A stretch of DNA of 64,000 nucleotides, from NCBI GenBank assembly GCA_001630475.1, contig KV419395.1, forward strand, positions 872,753 through 936,752, read 5' to 3'. The position numbers and the translations under genes were made by a program. This document shows, piece after piece, positions 20,768 through 31,173 of this stretch (position 1 is the first letter of the stretch; each line of letters begins with the position of its first letter). Below the pieces are notes generated by a model. That model was given only the letters and a program-made list of their open reading frames with translations. It searched no databases and was not told where the DNA came from. The stretch comes from Sistotremastrum niveocremeum HHB9708. Its lineage: Eukaryota > Basidiomycota > Agaricomycetes > Sistotremastrales > Sistotremastraceae.

Positions 20768-23541
20768 CTATAGGTCGAGACTCGGGCCCAGGAGTTGTAC
20801 TAGGTCTCCAGATGGCTCTTTGCTACCAGTCGCGAAGTGTTCCATGATTAATTGAAAGGTTTTGGTGCGTTGCGCAAACTGAAGCGAAGTTGCTCTTTCG
20901 TACTGGGTCGGCATAGATGATAGAGAGGCATTAATATCGTCGACGTGGTGAGGGTGCTTCAGAGGAGTATCGGAACTGAGACGGCTCGATTCGACGATGT
21001 TTTGAGACGTAGAGCGAGTTAGTGACTGGAAGATCAAATTCTGGACTAGTTCAACTTGCTCGGGTTCATCTTGATCCAGAAGAGGTGCAACATGAGTGCG
21101 CATGAAGGATATGGCGGGCACGACACCCTGATCGTGGTGTATTTCTGAGAACCTGCAAAAATATGGTGTCAGAGCTCCATTCTTTCTGCTGTGCGCTCAC
21201 TGTTGACATCTGAGGAAGAATAACTGTGATTGCCTTGCAGTAAAGAGATTTCTGTAGACCGGTTGAATTACATAGGTATGCAGTGCACGCCAAACTCGCC
21301 TTTGCATTTGGCCAATCGAGAGGTTGAAACAAATCCTCCAATCATGAATGGAAGCAGGAGGCAAGCTGCAGAAGAACAGCGATCTGTTTTTCTCGTCATA
21401 TGCCACGTTAGAGGATAACATTCTCCCCTTCGGATACTCTATGCCGACGGAGCTGTCATCACTCTTATTGTGGAATTTAGCACTTTGAATGTCAAAGACG
21501 AATAATCGCCCGGGACGTTGGTCAAGGAAACTAAGTTCGAAACCATGCGTTAATGCCATTGTAGTTAGCCTAAGAGTTTCAACTTACACACAGAGTTCTT
21601 GTGAAATTTGGTCGAGGAAGAGCTGTGGGTGCTTCCCGAGACCGGGAACGTCGGCGAGTTTCACCAACGAGCGTGATGACACATGATATGCGTAGAGCGC
21701 AGAAGACATCGCGCCAAAGCCGTGAGCAAGGGTATGATTGGGTAATGCGATATAGAGCACCATGACATTGGGATCGTCGTCTTTCAAGTGAAGTGCGACC
21801 GACACGCCTTTGCATAGCATGAGTAATAAGTCCGCATTATGGATACAAGTATTCTCACCTTTTGAGACCTGTCCAAAAAGTAAGCCCTGAGGAAGGCTTT
21901 CGCGGCTGCGTGAAATGGTGTGACAGCCAGTTTTTTTGAACGATGAACGATCTACTCACACTAAAGATCTCCAACCCCGGCATTCTGCATCGAAGGAATA
22001 TATGAAGATGTGTTCTCTATCCCCGATGTCTTGCACAATTGCGGACATATATATTGCTCCGTTTACACGATCCATGCGTAGCTCAGCGGTAAGCAGAGAC
22101 TTCGAAAGAAAATCTGGCTGATAGAACGATGAGTCAATTGAATATGCCTCATCAGACGATGAGCCCCATACCGCAATTATCGCAGGAAGACATTCCCATG
22201 TCCCTTTTGAAAATCCACGAGTCGAAAATCGGAAAAACGAAGCCAAAGAGACGTCTGTGTAGTTCAAAGGAAGATTTTTAAAGTCATCGAGTCGTTCGTT
22301 CATGCCCAGGGTCATAAGATACAATGAGCCATTGGTCGAATCGGCAATCATGGTTCGACGGCCGCCGTATGGGGGCCCTCCATGTTGAGAAACACAGTCA
22401 TCGAGGAGGATCCAGGAATAATCGATCATGTTGAATAGCCATAGGTCATCCCGAAGGTTGGATCCCGAGAACCCACTGTACAGATACAACAATGGCTGGG
22501 AGGCATCCAAGCAAATAGTGCTGTCCCTTCGCGGACCTGGATGCACCATGCTAAATGGACAATCCGTCCATGACATACGCAACCTCCCATGATCCAGGAG
22601 ACCTTTTCGCTCGGCCAGGTAAAGTGACTCTTCTGCTCTCTTCCAGTCCGCCTCTTGGACGATGGCGTGGTGTAATGCAGTAACAACAGGGTGCTCCAAA
22701 GAAGATGCAGTCTCCAGCAAGAGAGCTCTATAAGATACTTGTAAGTTGTTCTGTCTCAGGTGCTTAAGGACATAGAGCAGTGCGCGCTGCTGTCGAAGCT
22801 GCTCATAGGGATAAATACGACCATGAAAACAGGGAACGCTTTCACATTTTCAAGTTCTTGAGAGGACAGCTGGGCGCCTGTAAAGTCTGTCTGGCCTCGG
22901 ATGCTTATGTGCCAAAGGGAGGGACTGAAGTTCTGCCCATGTGTACTTGCGGTAAGTCAGCAACGGACTGAACGTTAGCATATAGACCGCTCACGATCGA
23001 ATACTAATTTTCAAATACAAGCAGGGGTGTTGGACTCCAGACGGGTCCTCCTCGGGAAGATTAAAATGTTCGGGGAGACTGTCGTTCCGTAACGTCGATG
23101 TGATCATCTCCCGAGAGCAATGCGGCGTGTCGCCAACCGATATCTTGAACTCCTTCACATTGCATGGATGTGCTTGTGAGTATTTCAGTGAAGCTCAGAT
23201 ATGATTCAGATGGGCCGAGAACAAACGTTTATGAAACTAGATCTTCTGAGCCACGGCCGTCAGAGATCTCAATTTAGTTTGCATACCTTGCCAAAGGTAA
23301 TACCCTCTGTATGCACATAAGTAACTAGTTCATTGGTAGGAATAGATACGCAACTGATTAAACTCAGTTTCTCGAGTTCGAAGATGATCCAGGCATCCCC
23401 TGAAACGTTGGGTCCAGCACTCCATCTACTGGTTGGATCGAGAGGGTTATCAGAGAGCAGGTTTTCGGCAGGAAATGACGTTGAGGTGTCTTTATCGGTA
23501 ACAGAAGATGCATAAATAGAGAATTTTAACAGGTCATTCAT
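20768..23541 (-). CDS. Muskelin-like kelch-repeat protein (GID/CTLH-associated)
   Basis: Muskelin proteins combine an N-terminal discoidin-like domain, a LisH/CTLH region and kelch repeats, and act as subunits of the GID/CTLH ubiquitin ligase. The start MNDLLKFSIYASSV is followed by the discoidin part (TSRWSAGPNVSGDAWIIFEL, then HPCNVKEFKISVG). A helical LisH/CTLH-like part follows (SYRALLLETASSLEHPVVTA). Kelch blades include PLLYLYSGFSGSNLRDDLWL, GGRRTMIADSTNGSLYLMTL and IYMSAIVQDIGDREHIFIYS. The last exons (MPTQYERATSLQFAQRTKTF, LIMEHFATGSKEPSGDLVQL) end at 20768. Many short introns are present. The ATG at 23541 gives the best discoidin start; the frame stays open further upstream but runs into the neighbour's promoter. 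Confidence 0.82.
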
Positions 23542-23692
23542 CTCAGAGATGGTCGTGGATGGGGTCCAGGGAGATATAGACGTTTCTGCCAGGAGTGGTC
23601 GGATGCAACCGCGGTCGCGTTCAGTCGCGGTAGGCGCTTCCTGAAACTTCCCAGCATTCGACTTCGACCAGGTTGCGGTTGTAACTAACGAA

Positions 23693-25056
23693 ATGGATAT
23701 CGATGATCCGCCAGGCTCCTCCGAATATCTGCCTTCTCTATTGAATGCGTTAGAGGCCAGGATAAAAGCCATATCCCCTCACGCAGAGCTGGACCGGACA
23801 CTATTTGAGACTCTGCTTCTGGGTTTCGTAGCTGGCAACAAGAACATACTTGTACAAACCGATGGGCTGCAAGAAGTACAGAACGTCGCCAAGTATGTTG
23901 CCCAGGTCAGAGTTTGAAGTCTCTTAATGTGAGCGGCCACAGATGCTCATGTCCGATCCTCTGCTTCTTAGACTTTGGTCTCAATATTTGGATTCGCCAC
24001 CAAGAAAACGAGACTGAGAAGCAGAGCTGAACGGTCTGATGTCCTCAACATTCTATTCCAAAACTCGCATAGTGATGCTCCGACCCCTGCCCCAAGCAAA
24101 AAGGTGAACAAGGGAAGCCGAATGTACAGCACCAGTAGCTCCCTGTCCCTGTCGCCTCTATTCACATTTAAAGCTGTCGAAAACTCAAAAGACGCCGATG
24201 GCCATCCAGAACCTCACACTCGGTTGTTTACAAAAACTAACCACCCGCAAGCTCTGGTCATCAGTGGTTTGGAGCAATCTGGGCGATCTGCCCAAGAAGC
24301 TCTGCTTGAGGTTTTGACAGACGGACAGGCAACGTCAGCAGAAGGTGCTATTTGGACTGTACCCGAAGATTTCATCCTGATATGTATATGCCCACGCGGA
24401 GATGGAACAGAGAGACCTCCCATCGTCAAGAGTTTGGTAAGGTTTTGATTTTGTGTGCGGACTCGCGACCAAGCTCATAAATCATAGTTAGATCACTTTG
24501 CCCTCAGTGCCTTCAGCTCTTGTCCCAGTCCGTATCACAGTCTGCAGCGCCATTCCGAGGAGCCCATTTTAGCAACGGAGGTAAGATCGGTGCTATTCAT
24601 GATCACAGTTTTAAAGACCTCATCCAGGACTTGCACAATCTACGCGTACTCCAAAGCGCATGCACGATGCATCACTCCGTCCAATTATATCTCCGGGATC
24701 TCATCACAGCAACGCGTCACGAGAATCGCGTCGACGCGACCTTTTTGACCGTACGCTGCAGTCGAGACTTCCAAGACCTAGCGAAGGCATACAGAGTTCT
24801 TCACGGCCCTTCAACTCTTTCGCACAAATTGAATCATTCGCAGGGCATGTTTGTAGATCCTTCGGACGTGATCAATGTCTACGAGGGCGTTGTAGCTCAT
24901 CGCTTGCGCGTACGGGATGGACCATGGGCCGAAACACTTTCGCCCCTCTGGGGGACGACAGTCCAGTGTGCTGAAGCAGCGGTTCAATTTGCGAAAGCCC
25001 CAACACCACGTCCCACTGTTCAAGAGATTCTAATCGACATCAGCACGAAAGTCTGA
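23693..25056 (+). CDS. ChlI/MoxR-like AAA-related protein (fungal magnesium-chelatase-like)
   Basis: The protein resembles fungal proteins annotated as magnesium-chelatase-like, related to the ChlI/MoxR AAA+ group. The N-terminus reads MDIDDPPGSSEYLPSLLNAL with LFETLLLGFVAGNKNILVQT. The middle has PQALVISGLEQSGRSAQEAL and IWTVPEDFILICICPRGDG, in the place of the Walker B region. The C-terminus has LRDLITATRHENRVDATFLT and FVDPSDVINVYEGVVAHRLR, like the helical lid of ChlI/MoxR. I see no Walker A GxxGxGK(S/T), so ATP binding is doubtful. The third intron is best read as about 24436-24510, which keeps the frame to LLSQSVSQSAAP; a 38-nt intron near 24575 follows. The last 27 bases overlap the 3' end of the RPR2 gene on the other strand. 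Confidence 0.6.
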
Positions 25057-25665
25057 GCCTCGTCCAGGGATATCCAGAAGCACGAACTTGTCGAGTCTAT
25101 CAGGAACCCCTTCGTTCCTAGTCTGAGTGGAGGTCTCTTCTTGCGAGGTATCCACGGCCACTGTTAGTGTATCGTCTTCCGGTGCAATGAGTTTTTGACG
25201 AGCGTGGCATGCGACACATGTGTAGGTCACTACATGGCCACTTGATGAGGAACCTGATTTCCTCCTCAGATTTGGCAAGAACTCTGAAGACTATCTGATA
25301 TCACCTTTGACGCGCGTGGTCATGTTCATCCCCTGGTGAAGAACAGTGTTGCATCGTCGGCAGATGGAACGCTTGACCTGGGGGTCGCTAATCCTTGTGA
25401 TAAAATGGCATCAGACAGGCAAGGAGATAGCCTACACTCTGATCACAGCCTTTTGCTTTATAGCGTTCATATCTTGTATTAAAGCTTGAGACAAGTCAGC
25501 GATCGTTCGTTTCCGTTTTCGAGGCGTAGTAGCAGTCGAGATGATTTGGTTGTCTGGGCTTTCATGTCGTAGGAGTAGCGTGCTTGCTTGATGCAAAAAG
25601 TTCATCCTCTGAAGTATCTCCCGATTTGCCACATTGGCAGGGGCCTCTGTGGTCTTTTTCCCCAT
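25030..25665 (-). CDS. RNase P/MRP subunit Rpr2/Snm1/Rpp21-like
   Basis: This zinc-ribbon protein belongs to the Rpr2/Rpp21/Snm1 family, which works in RNase P (tRNA 5' maturation) or RNase MRP. Exon 1 has the helical N-terminus EILQRMNFLHQASTLLLRH and a basic segment (TPRKRKRTIADL). The zinc ribbon is split over two exons: KRSICRRCNTVLHQGMNMTTRVK gives the first Cys pair in CRRC, and VVTYTCVACHARQKL gives the second in CVAC. The start is ATG at 25665 (MGKKTTEAPANVANREI). The stop at 25030-25032 lies inside the last codons of the ChlI-like gene on the + strand. The tail after the ribbon is acidic and variable. I cannot tell Rpr2 from Snm1 by eye. Confidence 0.8.
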
Positions 25666-25814
25666 TTCATGTGTCGCGAGGACAGCGTTGAGTCAGGCGC
25701 CTAAATAAATTTTCGAAGTCAAGGGTGTTTTGACGCCCGCTTCGAGTCGCTCATTGCCAAAGCTTGTTCTCGCCTGCAGCGATTTCCATTCATCTTCCGC
25801 ACCAAAACCACTAA
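25666..25814. promoter_or_regulatory. Bidirectional promoter, RPR2-like and ZCCHC9-like genes
   Basis: 149 bp separate the two divergent ATGs. Both flanking products act on RNA. No TATA box or other distinct element is obvious. Confidence 0.4.
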
Positions 25815-26824
25815 ATGACTAGATATACGAGTGTCGGATATAAAAGAACATATCTCGAGGCTGGCTTCGAGGAAACGGAATCCATTCCTGGACAGTCCAT
25901 TGCACCAACTGCATCGCAAAAAGCACCGGAGAGTGAAACCTCCACGGCACCACAGAAGAGGAGAAAGAAAAGCCAACATTCAACTGATGGGGCTCCTTTA
26001 GGGAAAGCCGGGTCTCAAAGGGCAAGAAACTACACTCTGGCGTCTGGTAAGTCCCTTTAGACGGTAATGTACGCCAGCCTGAGACTAAAATGGTCATCTC
26101 TTCAGCATCAGAATCTCGGAGAGAAAAGCGAATTGCAGAAAGGCTATCAAGTGTCACTTGTTTTGCATGTCGAGAGAAAGGCCACGAGGCGAAGAATTGT
26201 CCTTCAGACATCTCAGCAGCACCGAGTGGTGTTCGTAACAAAGATGGCCAGGGTGGCAAATCTATCTGTTACAGGTAAGTCTTTTTCACGACTATTTTTA
26301 TATCGTTCTAATGAGACCAGGTGTGGGAGTGATCGACATACATTGTCAAAGTGCAAAAACCCTCAGCTTGAGGACAATGCGCTGCCATTTGCACATTGCT
26401 TCGTATGCTCTCAAACAGGACATCTAGCCTCGGCGTGTGCACAGAATGCAAGTAAGGGTATATACCCAAATGGAGGCTCTTGCAGGCTTTGTGGGGAGAG
26501 TACTCATCTGGCGAAGGATTGTGGCAAGCGAAGAATCGGTAAGTTTCTCGATATATCAGTACAGGTTTCACTAAACAATATGCTATAGACAACTCTCAGA
26601 CATTGTTGGTTGGAGTCGGACAGGGTGCAGGTGCAGACGAGGATGACTATCATATTATGAAGAGGCAAACGACGGGTCTAGAGAAGAAGCCTCATCGTCA
26701 AAAACCCCGAGACACTGTCAAGAGTTTGGCTGGTGGGGCAGTCATCATGAAGACGTCGAGCGACGTGCCACACTCACGACCTCCAGTGCGTCAGACTCCC
26801 AAGGTCAAAGTCGTGGCATTCTGA
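25815..26824 (+). CDS. ZCCHC9-like CCHC zinc-knuckle RNA-binding protein
   Basis: Four CCHC zinc knuckles identify it as a ZCCHC9-type protein, a group linked to RNA binding and rRNA processing. The N-terminus MTRYTSVGYKRTYLEAGFEE matches fungal relatives. The knuckles are CFACREKGHEAKNC, then CYRCGSDRHTLSKC, CFVCSQTGHLASAC and CRLCGESTHLAKDC, with the spacer KGIYPNGGSC between the last two as in ZCCHC9. A basic tail (KKPHRQKPRDTVKSLAGGAV, then VRQTPKVKVVAF) ends at TGA 26822-26824. Introns lie near 26045-26105, 26275-26322 and 26536-26588. The basic segment KRRKKSQ near residue 50 may be a nuclear signal. Confidence 0.88.
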
Positions 26825-26889
26825 CACAGTGGGGAACGCGCTCCGCTAACGGCCTTTGGAAGATTTGTTGGATGGGTGGATGTGTCGTG

Positions 26890-27222
26890 CTACGCGTTGT
26901 CTTTGACATTGGATACGAGGCCGGAAGCCTCAAGATTATACAGCACATTTTTTCTGTACTTGGTAGCGAGCTCCGCAGCTTGGGCGACGCGAACGTTTGC
27001 CTGCACGAGCTCCTGAGATTGGTTGAGGTCCAGAGCGAAGTAAGGTGTAGTGATGGTGAACCAGACCTTGGTGCAATGATTTAATTCCTGGATCATTTCT
27101 GTACATTTTTCCTGGTTTTCAAAGTGAGAAGATGCGTGGACAGAAGTCAGGCTATGTCTGACCACGTTCTTCACTATGCGTCCTAAGATGATAGCCTGTC
27201 TCTCAGCGTGTGGATTTTCCAT
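26890..27222 (-). CDS. DAD4: DASH/DAM1 complex subunit Dad4
   Basis: Dad4 is a small subunit of the fungal DASH/DAM1 ring, which couples kinetochores to microtubules. Spliced exons 27222-27163, 27111-27067 and 27012-26890 give about 75 aa, the usual Dad4 size: MENPHAERQAIILGRIVKNV, then EKCTEMIQELNHCTK, then ELVQANVRVAQAAELATKYR and KNVLYNLEASG. MENPH at the start and NVLYNLEASG near the end are Dad4 hallmarks. Both introns (51 and 54 nt) are multiples of three and have no in-frame stop, so unspliced RNA also has an open frame of 110 aa. The splice sites are canonical and the family match is lost inside the introns, so splicing is the better reading. The 5' end is 91 bp from SEA4. Confidence 0.85.
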   Translation of the reverse strand: MENPHAERQAIILGRIVKNVVRHSLTSVHASSHFENQEKCTEMIQELNHCTKVWFTITTPYFALDLNQSQELVQANVRVAQAAELATKYRKNVLYNLEASGLVSNVKDNA

Positions 27223-27313
27223 GATGGCAAGTCGCAAGACGCGACGGCGGAGATGCGACGCGACCGTGCCTTGGAGGCGCTCGCCCCTGATCCATTGACA
27301 GTCGCAATTGACG
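27223..27313. promoter_or_regulatory. Very short bidirectional promoter, DAD4 and SEA4
   Basis: Only 91 bp lie between the two divergent ATGs, the shortest divergent gap in the window. The sequence is rich in CG (GACGCGACGGCGGAGATGCG near 27237-27256) and lacks a TATA box. Confidence 0.4.
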
Positions 27314-30300
27314 ATGAATCAAGCAGAGCGACGAGTTCTGTGGCATCCACAGGCTGAGACTCGGTTCATCGTTGGAGATCAATCTGGCGGCCAGATCACT
27401 CTCTACGACTGGAGCCCAGAACAATCTCAAATCAAGCATGTCAACTCCTTTGGTGGTCTGCAATACCTAAAGGTACTCGCTGTGCTAGTTGACCTCGGAC
27501 ATGTCTAATGAAATCAGTGCTTTGCTTGGTGTCCAAGCGGGATCTCTAGCGATATAATTGCAGTCGGCACATCTACCAAAGTTGAACTCATGAGACTCAG
27601 GTCCGACGCACTTGTCAAGAATTCGCTGCAAAGTCCCTCGTCGATCGGTCTGCCCGTCAGAACTCAACGCGCCTGTAATTCACTGTCTTTTTGCAGCGCC
27701 AGCCCGAACCTACTGGCCGCAGGGCTGGACAAAGTCAGGGGTGAACCGAGTCTCTTGATATGGGATGTTGAAGCTATGTCTACTGTCCTATCGATTGCCA
27801 CAGAAAGCCTCGACAACCTCGACAGCCATGCACATAGTCAGCGCCATAACCCCTCCAGTAAACCCGAGGCACGCCTGGTCAATTCGACAGCCGCGACCGA
27901 CAATGTCACCGCAACGACATTCTTGTCGCACTCTACGAATTTATTGGCAGCCGGAGTGTCTCATCGATGGTTGAGACTTTTCGACATCCGGAATCCCACC
28001 TCTGCAGCCAACATACACTCCGTCGCATCAAAGACAATAAACGGAATTGCAACCGATCCCTTCGAACGCCATCGGATCGCTTGCTACGGCGATGGTATAA
28101 TCAGCGTTTGGGATACGAGGAGCCTTGTACAGCCGCTGCTGAAATTTAACGATATGGACGCTCGAGGAGACGGGGCCTCGCGGAATACCGGCACCCAATT
28201 CAATTGCCTAGAGTTCTCCTCTTCGCGCCGGGGCGTTCTAGCCTCCTTAGAGCGAAACGCCAATTACGTTCGATTCTGGGATCTTATGCCAATCAAAGTT
28301 ACGGAACCTTATGAAAGCGGCGTTTCCAGGGAACGCCCGAAGGGTGAAATCCAATCGACCCTTGCTGCGAAATTGTCTTGGGCAGCACCCGCAAATATCT
28401 TGCCATGGGCAAGCAATCCAGATACCACCCGTCTGTCCCTCTCCGACCAAGACTCGCTATCTTATCAGCTTGTCCTGGCGAACACTAGAACAGGTACGCC
28501 GTTTCATTCTTTATATCTGCCTGATTTTCATCCACATCAAGGAAGTCGTTCATCGTCTCCAATCTCTTCCTTTGCATTCGTGCCCAACATGAATGCTCAA
28601 AGCTCTACCCCGAATCTCCTGACTATCCTGAAGAATGGCGACCTGGAAATGTATGGTGTCTCCGATCCCTCTCACACTCAATGGAGTTGTCACGGGGACT
28701 TAGCGGTTGGGAGTGCATCGACTTATTCTGTCTATCATCCTGCAGACACACAACATGAATCTTATCCCGATCCATGGACTCTTGTTAACCCCAGTCAAAG
28801 CGGTGATGCGAGGTCACGATTCGCTGTGCCAGAGTCAGAAGGGAAGCTGTCCCAAAGTCCCAAATTTGGTCGCGGTGATAGAGATGGATTCCCACTGCCT
28901 TCGACCAGGACGAAAGAGACGTCAGCCACGCGTCATGATGGTCCAGGAAACGTCGTCTTTGAGAGAGAACCCTCCAACGGAATGACTCTACCAGAAGTTG
29001 GGCTCGGAGAGCAGCCCTCTGGTAGGGGTAACTCTTCCAGTAGGATGGGGACTGGAACGGAAAAGCCGAATAGAAGCTCCTCCAGAGGAAGAAGTAAGAC
29101 TTATCCCGAAGAACGAACGGGCTTTCGAGCTCTACAAGACGACGTTTCTCTTCTCATGAAGAGGAGAGCGTTGAGAGGATATGGCTTGCAGAGTGTGCGT
29201 GTGTAACTTCGGGCCCAGCCGGAATCCTGACAATTTCCCCACAGCCTTATAACCCTGTGGCTGCCAGAGATGATCCCATGCACGGCAAGGCGCTGTCTGA
29301 AATATGGAGATGGTTAAATTGTAAGCCACCGTCTATTCCTTGACTCTATCGCTGATGATCCCCTAAGATTCTGGAGAGATTACTGACAAACACATGTCGA
29401 ATCAGTCTGGCTACGATTTTACCTTTCAGGGCGTGCAGACTATCTGGGAAGGATTTACCCCAACTACGAATTTCAATGCTCTTTCACAATCGCTTACACC
29501 CCGGAACGCTGCCCATCTTGAGCTAGAGAACAACTATCCAGATGGGTCGAGTCTATCACCATCAGTATCTCGAGCGAAGGTACGAAAGAGTCGTTCCCCT
29601 GCGCCCATCGGGCCTCATGGAAGTTACGTTGCCGCGGTCACGTCTCTAGCCTCGCGCAAAGATCCCGAGAGGTGGAGTTCACGCTCGACGGTGCTTACTG
29701 CAAAGGCCAATCAAAGAAAGCTCGCGCTACAATTATGCGGGTTCGGAGAGAGCGATGATGATCTGGCGGCTATCACACGGTACTTGGTATCTGTAACGTG
29801 ATGGGCAATAATATTTAAAAATCTGTAGGTGGGATCAAGAAGGAAAACGTCGGAAGGCGGCGTGTTGGGCTGTATTTTCGGGGCAAACAAAAATGGCCTT
29901 GGATTTACTAACCAAAAGTAATGGTCAGTCACGCAGGTCAGATCGCAACGTTCTATTTCTTATTTCTTGTCAGATGAGCGCGATCGATTGGTGGCCGGGA
30001 TGCTTGCCGTCTTTAGTGAAACCGGAGGCAGTAATCTTATGGATAAGACACCACACCTCAAGGAACAGTACAGTCGCATCATTCCAGCCCTCGAAGATCC
30101 CTATCTTCGAGCCATGCTGTATCATCTTGCTCTAGAAGACTGGTCCGAGGTTTTGGACGAAGAGCTTTTGCCACTGCGCGAACGTGTAGCTCTCGCTATC
30201 AAGTTTCTTTCTGATTCCGATCTTTCTGAGTATCTTCGTCGGCAAACCGAGCAAGCTAAGAAAAGAGGGGATATCTTAGGCCTCATTCTGACGGGTCTGA

Positions 30301-31025
30301 CTCCTGCAGGTATGGACCTGCTGCAGAGCTACGTCGACCTCACTGGTGATGTGCAAACGGCTGCGGTAATGGCTTCTCTCGTGTTCCCAATGAAGGTCAA
30401 TGATTCAAGAGCCGAACGCTGGATTGAAACATATCGCACTCTGCTTGACTACTGGAAATTGTTCCATCATCGATGTCAATTTGACATTCAGAGAGGCCAG
30501 ATTCTGCGAGACGGATCGACGGATCGTGTTCGATTGATGGAGGCATGGAAACCGCAAATCGTTCTTCATTGCAATTTCTGTTCGAAGACCCTGGATAGCA
30601 GAACGGCGGCAGACGGTTCCAGAAATGCTACGGCGAGTGGATTCGCATACGAAGTATAGCTCCCTAAGATTGATATGTGTGCAGGACACTGCTTGTCCTC
30701 ACTGCGGACGAACTCTTCCTCGGTGTTCAGTGTGTCTCCTTCCTATTGGGATACACGTTGATATTGTCCGAGACGCTAAATTAGCAGCTGGTTACCCTCC
30801 CCATGGTGAGACTAATTTTGATGCATTATACCGTTTTCCTGAGTGGAAGGCTCAGAAATCGTGGATCATGCCCTCTTGTTCTGCCAGTCCTGTCGGCACG
30901 GAGGACACGCACGCCATATTGTGGAATGGTTCGAGGGCTCAGATGATGGAGCAACTAGATCGCATGCTGTATGTGCTGTAGCAGATTGTCCTTGTCACTG
31001 CCTGAGTGAACCAGTGACTTCGTGA
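27314..31025 (+). CDS. SEA complex/GATOR2 subunit Mio (Sea4)
   Basis: Mio/Sea4 is a scaffold of the SEA/GATOR2 complex at the vacuole, which signals amino-acid supply to TORC1. The N-terminal WD40 propeller includes RVLWHPQAETRFIVGDQSGG, CFAWCPSGISSDIIAVGTS, NLLAAGLDKVRGEPSLLIWD and LLAAGVSHRWLRLFDIRNP. A long disordered middle is followed by a helical solenoid (LVAGMLAVFSETGGSNLMDK, AMLYHLALEDWSEVLDEELL). The end carries the Mio zinc-ribbon/RING-like region: CNFCSKTL, CPHCGRTLPRCSVCLLPIG, then CQSCRHGGHARHIVEWF and C.VADCPCHC. The start is ATG at 27314 and the stop is TGA at 31023-31025. Introns include one near 29194-29244 and another near 29321-29368. The domain order and length (about 1,100 aa) fit the family. 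Confidence 0.87.
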
Positions 31026-31173
31026 TTCCTGTACAATACTAATAGCAGTACTGTTACAGTACATTGTATAACATGATCTATGACATTCATACTTATCACT
31101 CTCTGGAGCTCTTTCTGTCTGGTTAATATTTGGAATCTGATCGGGCAAACAGACGTCCTTGCTCCCGCCGATC

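Noticed and set aside
24430-24600. Apparent frameshift in the ChlI-like gene
   Set aside because: Choosing the acceptor TTCAG near 24510 and a 38-nt intron near 24575 keeps one frame through to the conserved lid.
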